A DNA stretch of 44,098 nt from CAYPLH01 sp964411505 (lineage in GTDB: Bacteria; Bacillota; Clostridia; CAYPLH01; DUMO01): the NCBI GenBank assembly GCA_964411505.1, contig CAYPLH010000031.1, positions 1 to 44,098 on the forward strand, read 5' to 3'. The notes beneath the pieces are model-generated. The model was given only the letters and a program-made list of their open reading frames with translations. It searched no databases and was not told where the DNA came from. This document shows positions 8,024 to 17,020 of the stretch, piece after piece; position 1 is the first letter of the stretch, and the number at the start of each line of letters is the position of its first letter. Position numbers and translations under genes: made by a program.

Positions 8024-10207
8024 CTAAAATATACTCATCTGCTGCGGTTTTAATTTATCCTCGTCTCTTAAGTAACGCCCCACTGCAGGTATATTCTTAG
8101 TCCGATAGTAGTCAAGATCCAAAAGCCCCGATTCTTCCACTGGTAAAATCTTTGCCACATAGCTTCCTTTTTTAGAGGATAACACTTGTACACCTTGGGA
8201 ACCTCTTGTGGTCTTTGAGCTTATCTTTGAAGTATCAAATACAAGAACCTTGTTAATATTACTTACCGCAACCAGTTCAATGTCTTCACAAAGATACATC
8301 ATGCTTACCAGTTTGGATTTATTAGAATAAGCATTTGCAAGCTTCTTCCTGTTTGTTTTTGTTGCATAGCTTTCAAGATCAACTTTAGCTGCTTTTCCAT
8401 TCTCATAAAAGAACATCATATTTCCTTTGAAATCTTCAGTTGCAGTAACATATATAATATTCTCGCCTTCTTCAAGCTCTAGAAGATTGGCAAGATAATC
8501 CCCTAAGCTGCTGGCTTTGCAGTCGCTTACTTCATAAACTTTCATCTTATAAACGGTATGCTTATTGGAAAACAGGAGAAGCTCGGCTTTGTTGTTTGTC
8601 TCTATTTCCTGTATTATAAGGTCATCATCCTTAAGCTTATGCTCTGGATTGGTTCTTAAAGAGGTCAAAGGAATTTTCTTAAGATAATTTTGTTTTGTGA
8701 AGAAAATTTTAAGATTGTAATCTTCAATAAAATCTTCCTCTGTAAACGTCTCGATATGATCTTCACGCACAATTTCAGTGCATCTGGGAACACCATACTT
8801 TTTGGAAATCTCCCTAAGCTCTCTGGTTATTACATCCTTTATCCTTTTCTCATTGCCATGAAGATCCTTCAGATCTTCAATTTCTTTCCTCAAATCATCA
8901 ACTTCACTTATTCTATTTAAAATATATTCTCTGTTAAGATTGCGCAGCTTTATCTCAGCAATAAACTCTGCCTGAATGCAGTCAATATCAAAACCTCTCA
9001 TCAGATTTGGAACTACTTCGGTGTCTTGCTCGGTACTCCTTACAATCTTTATAGCCTTATCTATATCTAGCAGAATCTTCTTAAGTCCAACCAACAAATG
9101 AAGCTTATCAGACTTCTTTTCAATATCATAGGCTGTTTTCTTTTTAATGCATTGTATACGAAAATTAAGCCATGCTTGCATTATTTCCTTGATTCCCATT
9201 ACTTTGGGACGACCATCAACCAGAATATTAAAATTACAACTGAAACTATCCTCAAGGGGAGTAAGCTTAAATAGCTTCATCATAAGAGCTTCCGGATCCG
9301 AATTCCTTTTCAGATCAAAGGTTATTCGAAGACCCTTAAGGTCAGTTTCATCTCTAACATCATTTATTTCCTTTATTTTTCCAGACTTAACCAAACCGAT
9401 TGTCGAATCAATAATAGCTTCGATAGTCGTTGAGTATGGAATTTCATAAACTTCAATACAATTATTTTCTTTATCATACTTATATTTTGCTCTTAACTTG
9501 AAGCTACCCCTACCAGTTTTATATATAGATCTTACTTGCGACTTATTGTAAATAAGCTGTCCTCCTGTAGAAAAATCGGGTGCTTTTAAAAAGCGATCCA
9601 CATCTACAAATTCATCCTTTATAAATTGAATTGTTGTCTCACATACCTCTGACAAGTTAAAGCTGCAAATATTACTTGCCATTCCGACAGCAATTCCCTG
9701 GTTTGCATTAACCAGTACATTGGGATAAGTGGTTGGTAAAAGAGTAGGTTCCTTCATTGTACCATCATAATTATCAATGAACTCTACAGCGTTCTTATCC
9801 AATTCCTTGAAAAGCTCATCACAGATTTTATCCAGCTTTACCTCTGTATACCTAGGAGCTGCAAATCTCATATCCTTTGAATAGCTCTTTCCAAAGTTTC
9901 CCTTTGAATCAATATAAGGGTGCAAAAGCGCACCATTGCCTCGTGTGAGTCTTACAAGCGTCTCATAGATGGCCATATCTCCATGAGGATTCAGTTTCAT
10001 GGTTTGACCTACCACATTGGCTGATTTTGTTCTATTGCCGGATAGAAGCCCCATCTTATACATGGTATATAGTAATTTTCTATGTGACGGTTTAAAGCCG
10101 TCAATTTCAGGAATAGCTCTTGAAACAATTACACTCATTGCATAAGGCATGAAATTTGTCTCAAGAATATCAACCACTTTTTGCTCTACATATTTTTTAT
10201 CAGACAT
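8024..10207 (-). CDS. parC: Divergent type II topoisomerase subunit A (ParC/GyrA-like)
   Basis: This is the DNA breakage-reunion subunit of a type II topoisomerase, 727 residues long, paired with the ATPase subunit gene 21 bases upstream. Together they would relax or decatenate DNA. The catalytic Tyr is Y120, in the context AAPRYTE. FDNYDGT-like and GIAVGMASNI motifs (about 160-200) are conserved, and a C-terminal domain from about 490 replaces the usual six-bladed gyrase domain. The quinolone-pocket stretch is unusual. Where gyrase has GKYHPHGDSAVYD, this protein has MKLNPHGDMAIYE, so the Ser83 and Asp87 equivalents are M78 and E82. I call it topoisomerase IV-like rather than gyrase because the pair is divergent and the C-terminal domain shows no obvious GyrA-box. 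The symbol parC is by family and not proven. Confidence 0.85.
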   Translation of the reverse strand: MSDKKYVEQKVVDILETNFMPYAMSVIVSRAIPEIDGFKPSHRKLLYTMYKMGLLSGNRTKSANVVGQTMKLNPHGDMAIYETLVRLTRGNGALLHPYIDSKGNFGKSYSKDMRFAAPRYTEVKLDKICDELFKELDKNAVEFIDNYDGTMKEPTLLPTTYPNVLVNANQGIAVGMASNICSFNLSEVCETTIQFIKDEFVDVDRFLKAPDFSTGGQLIYNKSQVRSIYKTGRGSFKLRAKYKYDKENNCIEVYEIPYSTTIEAIIDSTIGLVKSGKIKEINDVRDETDLKGLRITFDLKRNSDPEALMMKLFKLTPLEDSFSCNFNILVDGRPKVMGIKEIMQAWLNFRIQCIKKKTAYDIEKKSDKLHLLVGLKKILLDIDKAIKIVRSTEQDTEVVPNLMRGFDIDCIQAEFIAEIKLRNLNREYILNRISEVDDLRKEIEDLKDLHGNEKRIKDVITRELREISKKYGVPRCTEIVREDHIETFTEEDFIEDYNLKIFFTKQNYLKKIPLTSLRTNPEHKLKDDDLIIQEIETNNKAELLLFSNKHTVYKMKVYEVSDCKASSLGDYLANLLELEEGENIIYVTATEDFKGNMMFFYENGKAAKVDLESYATKTNRKKLANAYSNKSKLVSMMYLCEDIELVAVSNINKVLVFDTSKISSKTTRGSQGVQVLSSKKGSYVAKILPVEESGLLDLDYYRTKNIPAVGRYLRDEDKLKPQQMSIF

Positions 10208-10228
10208 TTATATCCCCCTTGACTATCA

Positions 10229-12205
10229 TCAACTAACATCCAAGTTGTCTAGATACTTGTGTCCGTTTTCCTCAATAAAATCTTTACGACCCTGAAGGTT
10301 ATCTCCGAGCAGTATGTCAAAATACTGCTCAGTCCTAGGTAAATCATCAGGCATAACCTTAATAAGCCTTCTGGTTGCCGGATTCATAGTAGTATGCCAC
10401 ATCATGTCTGGTTCATTTTCACCAAGACCTTTAGACCTTTGTATCTTATATTTATCCTTTATACCCGCAATTATGTCATTTTTCTCTCGCTCATTGTAAG
10501 CAAAATACGTCTTTTTCCTAGTAGTAATTTCAAAAAGCGGAGATTCTGCTATGCAAATCTTGCCCTCTTTAATAAGTGTGGGAATAAGTCGGTAAAACAT
10601 TGCCAGGATCATTGTTCTTATGTGAAACCCGTCCACATCAGCATCTGTACAGATTATTATTTTACTCCAGCGTAAGCTTTCCAAATCAAATGTATTTAGG
10701 TCCTTGTTGTGTTTTGACTTAATTTCCACACCGCAGCCTAATACTTTTAACAGGTCAACAATTATTTCACTGTTAAATATTCTGTCATAGTCTGCTTTAA
10801 GGCAATTAAGTATTTTCCCTCTTACCGGCATTATTGCTTGGAACTCAGCATCTCTACTTAGTTTGCAAGCGCCAAGAGCTGAATCCCCTTCTACTATATA
10901 TACCTCTCTTTTGTTAATGTCTTTGATGCGACAATCAACAAACTTTTTAACCTTACTTGCGATATCATTACTGCTGCTTAACTTCTTTTTAATATTTATC
11001 CTAGTCTTTTCTGCTGACTCTCTGCTTCGTTTGTTTACCAGAACCTGTGTCAGTATTTTATCGCTTTCGGCTTTATTTTCGATTAGATAAACCTCTAGCT
11101 GTTGCTTAAGGAAGTCAGTCATCGCATCCTGAATAAATTTATTTGATATAGACTTCTTTGTCTGGTTCTCATAACTGGTTATAGTTGAGAATGAGTTAGA
11201 AATCAGTATTAAGGTGTCCTGCACATCGACAAAAGTAATTTTACTTTCATCCTTATTGTACATCCCCCTTGATTTTAATGCCCTGTCTATCTCGTATACC
11301 AAAGAGTTTTTAACTGCCCTATCGGGAGAACCTCCATACTCTAAAAAGCTTGAGTTATGATAATATTCCAGTAAATTTATTTCGTTATTAAAGCAAAACG
11401 CAAACTGCATTTTAAGCTTGTAAAAAGGCTTGTCCTCACGATCCCTACCACGAGCTGAAGATTCCAGATATATAACATCAGTAAAACCTTTTCCTTGATC
11501 TATTTCCTTTATATAATCAACTATTCCATCCTTATAAAAATATTCGAATGTTTGATCTGACTCCTCATCATAAAGTTTGAAAAGGATACCAGAATTGACA
11601 ACTGCTTGTTTCTTGAGCACATCATGAAAATACTCCAGAGGAATATTTATATCAGTAAAAACATCCAGGTCAGGTTTCCATTTTTGACTGCTGCCTGTGT
11701 GCTCATAATTACACTTCTGCTTTTTAAGTCCGCCGACATTTTCGCCCTTTTCAAAATGAAGATCATATCGATAACCATCCCTATATACAGTAACGTCAAA
11801 AAACTCTGAGCTGTATTGGGTTGCGCAGCTTCCAAGACCATTAAGCCCAAGACTGAACTCATAGTTTTCTCCTTGGTTAGTCCTATATTTTCCACCTGCA
11901 TAAAGCTCACAAAATACCAATTCCCAATTATATCTTTTCTCATTCTGATTAAAATCCAAAGGTATACCACGACCTTGGTCAGATATCATCAGTGACTTAT
12001 TCTTAAACCGTGTCACCTCTATTACATTACCATGCCCTTCCCTAGCCTCGTCTATCGAGTTCGAAAGGATCTCAAAAAAGGAATGCTGACAACCCTCAAG
12101 TCCATCTGAACCAAAAATTACACTTGGTCGCAGTCTGACTCTATCAGCTCCTTTTAACGCAGAAATACTTTCGTTGTCGTATACTCCAACCTTTCTTACA
12201 GTCAT
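10229..12205 (-). CDS. parE: Divergent type II topoisomerase subunit B (ParE/GyrB-like)
   Basis: This is the ATPase subunit of a type II topoisomerase, 658 residues, first gene of a two-gene operon with the subunit A gene. The N-terminal GHKL fold shows FFEILSNSIDEAREG (Bergerat motif N-box, about 43-57) and DQGRGIPLD (about 75-83). The transducer domain follows. The TOPRIM domain has EGDSALG (usual EGDSAGG), the PVRGKILN stretch and the metal-binding DADVDG. The C-terminus is short and gyrase-like, with an RSKGLGEN motif. GAGGG precedes the ATG. The changes in otherwise invariant motifs match those in subunit A and indicate a paralogous topoisomerase lineage. The cell presumably has a standard GyrA/GyrB elsewhere, but that cannot be seen here. 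Confidence 0.87.
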   Translation of the reverse strand: MTVRKVGVYDNESISALKGADRVRLRPSVIFGSDGLEGCQHSFFEILSNSIDEAREGHGNVIEVTRFKNKSLMISDQGRGIPLDFNQNEKRYNWELVFCELYAGGKYRTNQGENYEFSLGLNGLGSCATQYSSEFFDVTVYRDGYRYDLHFEKGENVGGLKKQKCNYEHTGSSQKWKPDLDVFTDINIPLEYFHDVLKKQAVVNSGILFKLYDEESDQTFEYFYKDGIVDYIKEIDQGKGFTDVIYLESSARGRDREDKPFYKLKMQFAFCFNNEINLLEYYHNSSFLEYGGSPDRAVKNSLVYEIDRALKSRGMYNKDESKITFVDVQDTLILISNSFSTITSYENQTKKSISNKFIQDAMTDFLKQQLEVYLIENKAESDKILTQVLVNKRSRESAEKTRINIKKKLSSSNDIASKVKKFVDCRIKDINKREVYIVEGDSALGACKLSRDAEFQAIMPVRGKILNCLKADYDRIFNSEIIVDLLKVLGCGVEIKSKHNKDLNTFDLESLRWSKIIICTDADVDGFHIRTMILAMFYRLIPTLIKEGKICIAESPLFEITTRKKTYFAYNEREKNDIIAGIKDKYKIQRSKGLGENEPDMMWHTTMNPATRRLIKVMPDDLPRTEQYFDILLGDNLQGRKDFIEENGHKYLDNLDVS

Positions 12206-12343
12206 ATGAACCCTCTTTCAAAATAAAATAATATTGCTTTTGCTGCAATAACTAAGAAAATCATTGCAAATTTGTAACACCATGCATTATTCCAGCAAAG
12301 TTATTGTTAAAGCTGATGTCTTGCTGATATTAAGTAGTATGTG

Positions 12344-13327
12344 TTATTTCTTCTTTATGTCTACACAAACAGGTGCCAGCTCTTCAGAAAAGTTAATTGC
12401 ACTTACAAACTGTGCTTCTATTACCAGTTCACCTTTTTTATCAATAAATCCCCATTTAGGATTGTATTCATCCCCTAAATCCACAGCACACAGACCTTCA
12501 CTAAAAGATGAAGCATTATTAAACTGGGGCTCTATAATCATTTTTCCTGTTTTGTCTATAAATCCCCACTTGCCTTCAGCTGTCTGCACTGCAGCAAGTC
12601 CATCACCAAATCCATTTGCCCACTTATACACCGGTTCAATAGCAACATTTCCTGTTTTATCAATAAAGCCCCAATCGGTATCATCAGGTTTGCTGCTTTT
12701 TTTAAACTGTGCCATACTCTCATTAAATGTTCCAACATAAGTATACTTGGGCTCTATTATAATTTCTCCAGTTTTATCAATATAACCCCACTTGCCTGAC
12801 TGATCATTTCCAATCCTTATAGGAGCAAGTCCCTCCCTAAATATATTTCCGATGTCAAATTTAGCTTCAATTACAAAGCTGCCTGAGATATCAATGTATC
12901 CCCACTTTCCAGTTTTATCATCTCCTACACGAACCGGAGCAAGTCCTTCTGTAAAAACTGTAGCATCATAGAAATCTGTCTCAAGAACAACCTCGCCTTC
13001 CTTATTTATATAACTCCATGTTCCTCTGTCTTTTTCACCAATCCTGACTGCAGCAAGTCCGTCATTAAATCCTCGGGTATGATCATACTCCATTCCTATT
13101 TTTAATTCTCCACTTTTATCGATAAAGCCCCATTTTCCAACATCTCTATAACCCACCCAAACCGGGGCAAGACCATCACTGAAAAAATATGCTTGGCTAA
13201 ACTTAGGTTCAATTACCATGTTACCTTCTTTGTCAATAAATCCCCACCTTAAATTGTCATCAAGACCACAGGAGGTTATTGAAAAGGCTATAAATAACGA
13301 TAATATCAATACAACTACTTTTTTCAT
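12344..13327 (-). CDS. WG-repeat lipoprotein
   Basis: This is a surface-anchored repeat protein of unknown partner, about 327 residues. The N-terminus is a lipoprotein signal: positively charged MKK, a hydrophobic run, then the lipobox ITSC with the Cys near residue 20. The rest is eight WG (KWGFIDKxGxxVIEPxF) repeats of about 37-40 residues each, with the recurring phrase FxEGLAPVRxG. WG repeats are beta-rich and usually considered binding scaffolds. The open frame reaches TTG at 13330, but ATG at 13327 has AGGAAG nine bases upstream. It stands alone between the topoisomerase operon and cysS, with no clear terminator on either side. No enzymatic role is suggested. Confidence 0.85.
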   Translation of the reverse strand: MKKVVVLILSLFIAFSITSCGLDDNLRWGFIDKEGNMVIEPKFSQAYFFSDGLAPVWVGYRDVGKWGFIDKSGELKIGMEYDHTRGFNDGLAAVRIGEKDRGTWSYINKEGEVVLETDFYDATVFTEGLAPVRVGDDKTGKWGYIDISGSFVIEAKFDIGNIFREGLAPIRIGNDQSGKWGYIDKTGEIIIEPKYTYVGTFNESMAQFKKSSKPDDTDWGFIDKTGNVAIEPVYKWANGFGDGLAAVQTAEGKWGFIDKTGKMIIEPQFNNASSFSEGLCAVDLGDEYNPKWGFIDKKGELVIEAQFVSAINFSEELAPVCVDIKKK

Positions 13328-13401
13328 CAAAATCAGCTTCCTCTCTTATATGCTTTTTTAGCTAAATGCAAATTATCATTGCTCAAAAGTCAAGCCGCAT
13401 C

Positions 13402-14790
13402 CTATTCCCTTTTTATTTTTACACCTTCGGGAGTATCCAAAATCGTTATACCCATGTTCTTTAGCTTGTCACGAATTTCATCGGCTCCCTTCCAGTTCTT
13501 CTCTTTTCTTGCTTTCTGCCTTTCTTCAACTAAAGCCAATATTTCAGGAGGTACGTCTTCCTTGTCATCTGACTCACATTTGACATCCTTTATATTCAAA
13601 CCCAGTATGGTATCCATGGATACGAGAAGTTCAAACAGCATACGCGACTTTATGGGATATCTAATAATATTCCACACAACACCCATTGACATTGGTATAT
13701 TCAAATCGTCATTGACAGCAGCATCAAATTCCTCCTGAAACCTTTGCACAATCTTATTGTCTACCTTTTGATTGCTGTTTTTATGTGCAAGCGCCCCTAA
13801 AAGCAGCCTATCATAAGCTGTCTGGGCAGAAGAAATGCTCTCCCACGTAAAGTTAAGCTTACTTCTATAATGTGCGTTAAGGCACATATATCTAAAAGCC
13901 AGTGGATTATAACCTTTAGCTTTTAAATCACTGACAGTATAAGTATTTCTAAGGCTTTTAGACATCTTACCATTATCCACCAGCAAAAACTCTCCATGCA
14001 TCCATCGCTGAACCGATGGCTTACTAAGCAGCGCTTCAGTTTGGGCAATCTCGTTTTCATGGTGCACAGGAATGTGATCCACTCCTCCGGTATGAATATC
14101 AAATATATCTCCTAGATATTTTCTGCCCATGGCGGAACATTCAATATGCCATCCCGGGTACCCCATTCCCCATGGGCTGGGCCATTGCATTATGTGCTCT
14201 TTGGGAGCTTTTTTCCACAAAGCAAAATCAGCTGGATGTCGTTTCTCCTCATTTACCTCCACCCTTGCACCGGGCATCAGATCCTCAAGAGCTATTTTCG
14301 ACAACTTACCGTAACCACTAAATTTTTCTATGTCAAAATATATTCCGTCACTTGTTTCGTAAGCAAAACCATTTTCTTGGATTCCTTTTACAAATTCAAT
14401 CATCTCTTCTATATGTTCAGTCGCTTTTGCAATTATCTCAGGTGTTTCGATATTAAGAGTATTAATATCATCAAAAAACACTTGAGTATAATACTCCGCT
14501 ATCTCCCAAGGAGATTTCTTTTCTTCTTTTGCGGCTTTAACTAGTTTATCTTCGCCTTCGTCTGCATCTGAAACCAAATGACCCACATCAGTTATATTCA
14601 TAACATGCTTTAATTTATAACCGTTATACTTTAGCACCCTTCTTAACAAATCCATAAATACATAACTTCTGAGGTTGCCTATATGAGCATAATTATAAAC
14701 GGTAGGTCCACATGAATATATACTAACCTCACTATTTTTAAGTGGAGCAAATTCATCCTTACTCCTAGTAAGCGTGTTATACAATTTCAT
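13402..14790 (-). CDS. cysS: Cysteinyl-tRNA synthetase
   Basis: CysRS is the class I synthetase that charges tRNA-Cys. It has 462 residues, a normal length. It shows the HIGH-type motif AHIGN (about 35-39) right after the zinc-ligand Cys of CGPTVYN, the KMSKS motif GKMSKSLRN (about 263-271), and the WHIECSAM/HHENE zinc and active-site segments (about 204-240). The gene lies 23 bases downstream of cysE in the same orientation, a cysE-cysS operon that couples cysteine synthesis to its use. I looked for a T-box leader upstream of the operon and found none. GGAG precedes the ATG. Confidence 0.98.
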   Translation of the reverse strand: MKLYNTLTRSKDEFAPLKNSEVSIYSCGPTVYNYAHIGNLRSYVFMDLLRRVLKYNGYKLKHVMNITDVGHLVSDADEGEDKLVKAAKEEKKSPWEIAEYYTQVFFDDINTLNIETPEIIAKATEHIEEMIEFVKGIQENGFAYETSDGIYFDIEKFSGYGKLSKIALEDLMPGARVEVNEEKRHPADFALWKKAPKEHIMQWPSPWGMGYPGWHIECSAMGRKYLGDIFDIHTGGVDHIPVHHENEIAQTEALLSKPSVQRWMHGEFLLVDNGKMSKSLRNTYTVSDLKAKGYNPLAFRYMCLNAHYRSKLNFTWESISSAQTAYDRLLLGALAHKNSNQKVDNKIVQRFQEEFDAAVNDDLNIPMSMGVVWNIIRYPIKSRMLFELLVSMDTILGLNIKDVKCESDDKEDVPPEILALVEERQKARKEKNWKGADEIRDKLKNMGITILDTPEGVKIKRE

Positions 14791-14813
14791 AATTCTTCTC
14801 CTTATTTAGCCCA

Positions 14814-15518
14814 CTATATATTATAATCCATTTCTTGAAATTCTTCATGGGGCATATTCTTAAGTCGTTCATCAAGCCCTTCACCATGTTCTTCTTCTAC
14901 GATCTTTTCAAGACGTTCAAGCCTTACAAGCAGTCTGCATATTTCCTGAGCAACTGGATCCGGAATGTTGACATGATCCAGTTCTATTGATGCAATTTTC
15001 TCAGAGCCTTTTCTGACTGGACGAGCAGGAATTCCCACTACTGTGGTATTGGCTTCAACCTCTTGTGAAACAAAGGCATTTGCACCAATTTTAGCATTGT
15101 CACCTACCTTGAAGGGTCCAAGGATTTTCGCACCTGCGCCAATGAGTACATTTTCTCCAATGGTCGGGTGCCTTTTCCCTTTATCCTTTCCGGTACCACC
15201 AAGAGTAACATTATGATAAATTGTGCAATTATCGCCAACCTCTGCTGTTTCACCAATTACAATACCCATTCCATGGTCAATAAAAAGTCCTTTTCCTATT
15301 TTTGCACCAGGATGTATTTCTATTCCCGTAAAAAACCTGTTAACTTGTGATATCAGCCTTGCAATAAAAAACATATTTTTATTATAAAACCAATGGGCAA
15401 TGCGATGCAAAACCACCGAATGAAATCCAGGGTACAGAAGAATTACCTCAAAAAGGCTTCTTGCTGCAGGATCCCGGTTTGAAATCGCTCTAGCATCCTC
15501 AATCAACCCTTTAAACAT
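14814..15518 (-). CDS. cysE: Serine O-acetyltransferase
   Basis: CysE acetylates L-serine with acetyl-CoA, the first step of cysteine synthesis; it works in the cytoplasm as a trimer or hexamer. The 234-residue protein has the N-terminal helical SATase part, then a left-handed beta-helix of hexapeptide repeats (about 65-170) containing the family signature GIEIHPGAKIGKGLFIDHGMG with the catalytic His, and HNVTLGGTGK. The C-terminus is acidic and about 55 residues long after the helix, somewhat extended. It is the first gene of the cysE-cysS operon. The sequence GGATGTG precedes the ATG; this is a weak ribosome binding site. Confidence 0.96.
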   Translation of the reverse strand: MFKGLIEDARAISNRDPAARSLFEVILLYPGFHSVVLHRIAHWFYNKNMFFIARLISQVNRFFTGIEIHPGAKIGKGLFIDHGMGIVIGETAEVGDNCTIYHNVTLGGTGKDKGKRHPTIGENVLIGAGAKILGPFKVGDNAKIGANAFVSQEVEANTTVVGIPARPVRKGSEKIASIELDHVNIPDPVAQEICRLLVRLERLEKIVEEEHGEGLDERLKNMPHEEFQEMDYNI

Positions 15519-15835
15519 ATTATATCACATCCGTAAGCTTCATGTTAATTTTGCTTCATAACTCTCCTGCTAACCGACTAATTTTAAACCTGCTCTCTGA
15601 TTCATTAAACAAGATATCTTCTGTTATTCTTGCTTAATGAATTTTGCATGGAAGGAATTAATCTTACGCTCAAGTTACTTAATATATATTACCACGATTC
15701 ACGCGAAGATTACCACTACATTTTAGCAATGTCTTTAATCCGCTTTTTTGATTGTTATTATTCACTGGCAGCTGACGAGATATAACTCTTGCAATATTAG
15801 GAAACATCGGCGAAATAAACTTAGAGATGTGCAAC
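15519..15835. other. Intergenic region with a truncated palindrome-A end
   Basis: No gene is visible. The stretch 15602-15645 has short imperfect inverted repeats (for example CATTAAACAAG and CTTGCTTAATG). Positions 15777-15830 hold a degenerate single end of the long palindromic element found complete near 31.1 kb. The rest is AT-rich spacer. No T-box or other riboswitch for cysE is seen. Confidence 0.5.
15777..15830 (+). repeat. Solo, degenerate end of palindromic element A
   Basis: This segment aligns without large gaps with the left end of the complete element at about 31.08 kb (GAGATATAAC-TTGCAAT-TTAGGAAACAT-GCGAAAT-CTTAGAGATGT), with scattered substitutions. The rest of the element is absent. 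It ends a few bases before the terminator hairpin at 15836. Confidence 0.7.
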
Positions 15836-15861
15836 AAAAAAGGAGCCTTGGCTCCTTTTTT
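15836..15861 (-). terminator. Terminator of the 15875-16807 gene
   Basis: A perfect GGAGCC/GGCTCC stem with a two-base loop (15842-15855) lies between A and T runs, so it could work on either strand. On the minus strand it is just past the stop codon of the upstream gene. Confidence 0.9.
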
Positions 15862-15874
15862 AGACTAATTCAAC

Positions 15875-16807
15875 TTATTTGCATTTACCTTTTGCAGGTT
15901 TGTAAAGATCCTTCTCAGTTTCAAGTGCACCTGGGAAATCCAGTATTTGAGGTGGGAAAAATTCATCAACAGGGAAATTGATTGTATCAAACAATTCACA
16001 TGGATCATCATCTGTTGATGATATGCATCTCTTATTAGGTACACAAAAATCAAATGCAGGTATCAGAAGCTGTACGAATCTTGCAAGTTTGATGATAGAA
16101 AAGACTCCCACTGTAGCCACAACTACTCTCCTACAGTTAATTTCCACATCTCCCCTAATATCTTCAGCTTCATTTTCATAATCCTCATATGTGCCATCTT
16201 CATCAAGGTTCTCCATAATAGATCTTGGAAGCTGATCTACACTAAGTACACCGTTGCATACTATTTCTGCTACATTTACAATTCTTGAATTGAGAACTAT
16301 TGGTTCCGCAACCTCAACTTTAGCAATCGGTTGGTTATCCTGCTGCAATTTTGACTTTATCTGTGTATCTAGGCCCTTTTCCACAAAATGTGATTTAAAT
16401 ATTTTAACCTGGCCTTCAGAACCAAATAATATTACCTTCTTGTCAAATACTATCACTCCATGTCTGGTAATAACTTTGGTGCCGTGATCATACTTAGGTA
16501 CAATAAAGTTGAATTTTATCTTGATGAAGTATCTAACATCAACGGTATAGAAGCCCCTTTTAAACGGAACCGGTTCAACATCAGCAAATACATCTAGTAT
16601 CTGTGCATCAGTTGCCTTTACAGCAATTGCGCGGTCGATAATTCTCTGAATGCATTGGTCCCCAAAAAACACACGTGCGTCTTCTATACAGTCTTTATCT
16701 TTACAGGAGTCATATATCTTTTCTGTTTGAATGCATACTGCCTCTCTGCACCGTGAAATGTCGTCAGGACGGATGGATCCTGCAACAACTCTGTCTTCAA
16801 AGCCCAT
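15875..16807 (-). CDS. Conserved clostridial-type protein of unknown function
   Basis: I do not recognise a named family with certainty. The protein has 310 residues, no signal peptide and no convincing membrane segment. It is rich in Val/Ile/Phe and cysteines (about 11). The region about 75-140 (EPVPFKRGFYTVDVRYFIKIKF ... ITRHGVIVFDKKVILFGSEG) looks like alternating beta strands, and a second beta-rich part (about 165-190, 225-255) follows. The tail has a KRC motif and ends KGKCK. The Cys and beta-strand pattern is compatible with a spore-coat or envelope assembly protein, but this is only a guess. It is a single gene with a good AAAGGAG site and its own terminator, divergent from the 17021 gene. 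Confidence 0.7.
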   Translation of the reverse strand: MGFEDRVVAGSIRPDDISRCREAVCIQTEKIYDSCKDKDCIEDARVFFGDQCIQRIIDRAIAVKATDAQILDVFADVEPVPFKRGFYTVDVRYFIKIKFNFIVPKYDHGTKVITRHGVIVFDKKVILFGSEGQVKIFKSHFVEKGLDTQIKSKLQQDNQPIAKVEVAEPIVLNSRIVNVAEIVCNGVLSVDQLPRSIMENLDEDGTYEDYENEAEDIRGDVEINCRRVVVATVGVFSIIKLARFVQLLIPAFDFCVPNKRCISSTDDDPCELFDTINFPVDEFFPPQILDFPGALETEKDLYKPAKGKCK

Positions 16808-16970
16808 ATATATCTATTCTCCTTTCCCAAATTGATATAGTTTTTAAGCTCTATCAATATACATAATATGTAGAATGACTATTTTTGTGATTTTTTTATT
16901 AGGTTACTGAAGAATTTTTATTTATTGAGGTAAAAGAAAAACTTAATTCATATATATTAATATAGAATGC

Positions 16971-16993
16971 GGTAAAACGTATGCTGTTTACCC
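16971..16993 (+). promoter_or_regulatory. Small inverted repeat in the leader of the 17021 gene
   Basis: The arms GGTAAAAC and GTTTACC with a short loop lie about 30 bases before the start codon. It may be an operator or a leader hairpin. No regulator can be named. Confidence 0.3.
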
Positions 16994-17020
16994 AAATAAA
17001 AATAAATGAGGCGTGGTACA

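Noticed and set aside
15519..15740. T-box leader of cysE-cysS
   Set aside because: No AGGGTGGNACCGCG-type sequence and no terminator/antiterminator pair is found on the minus strand.
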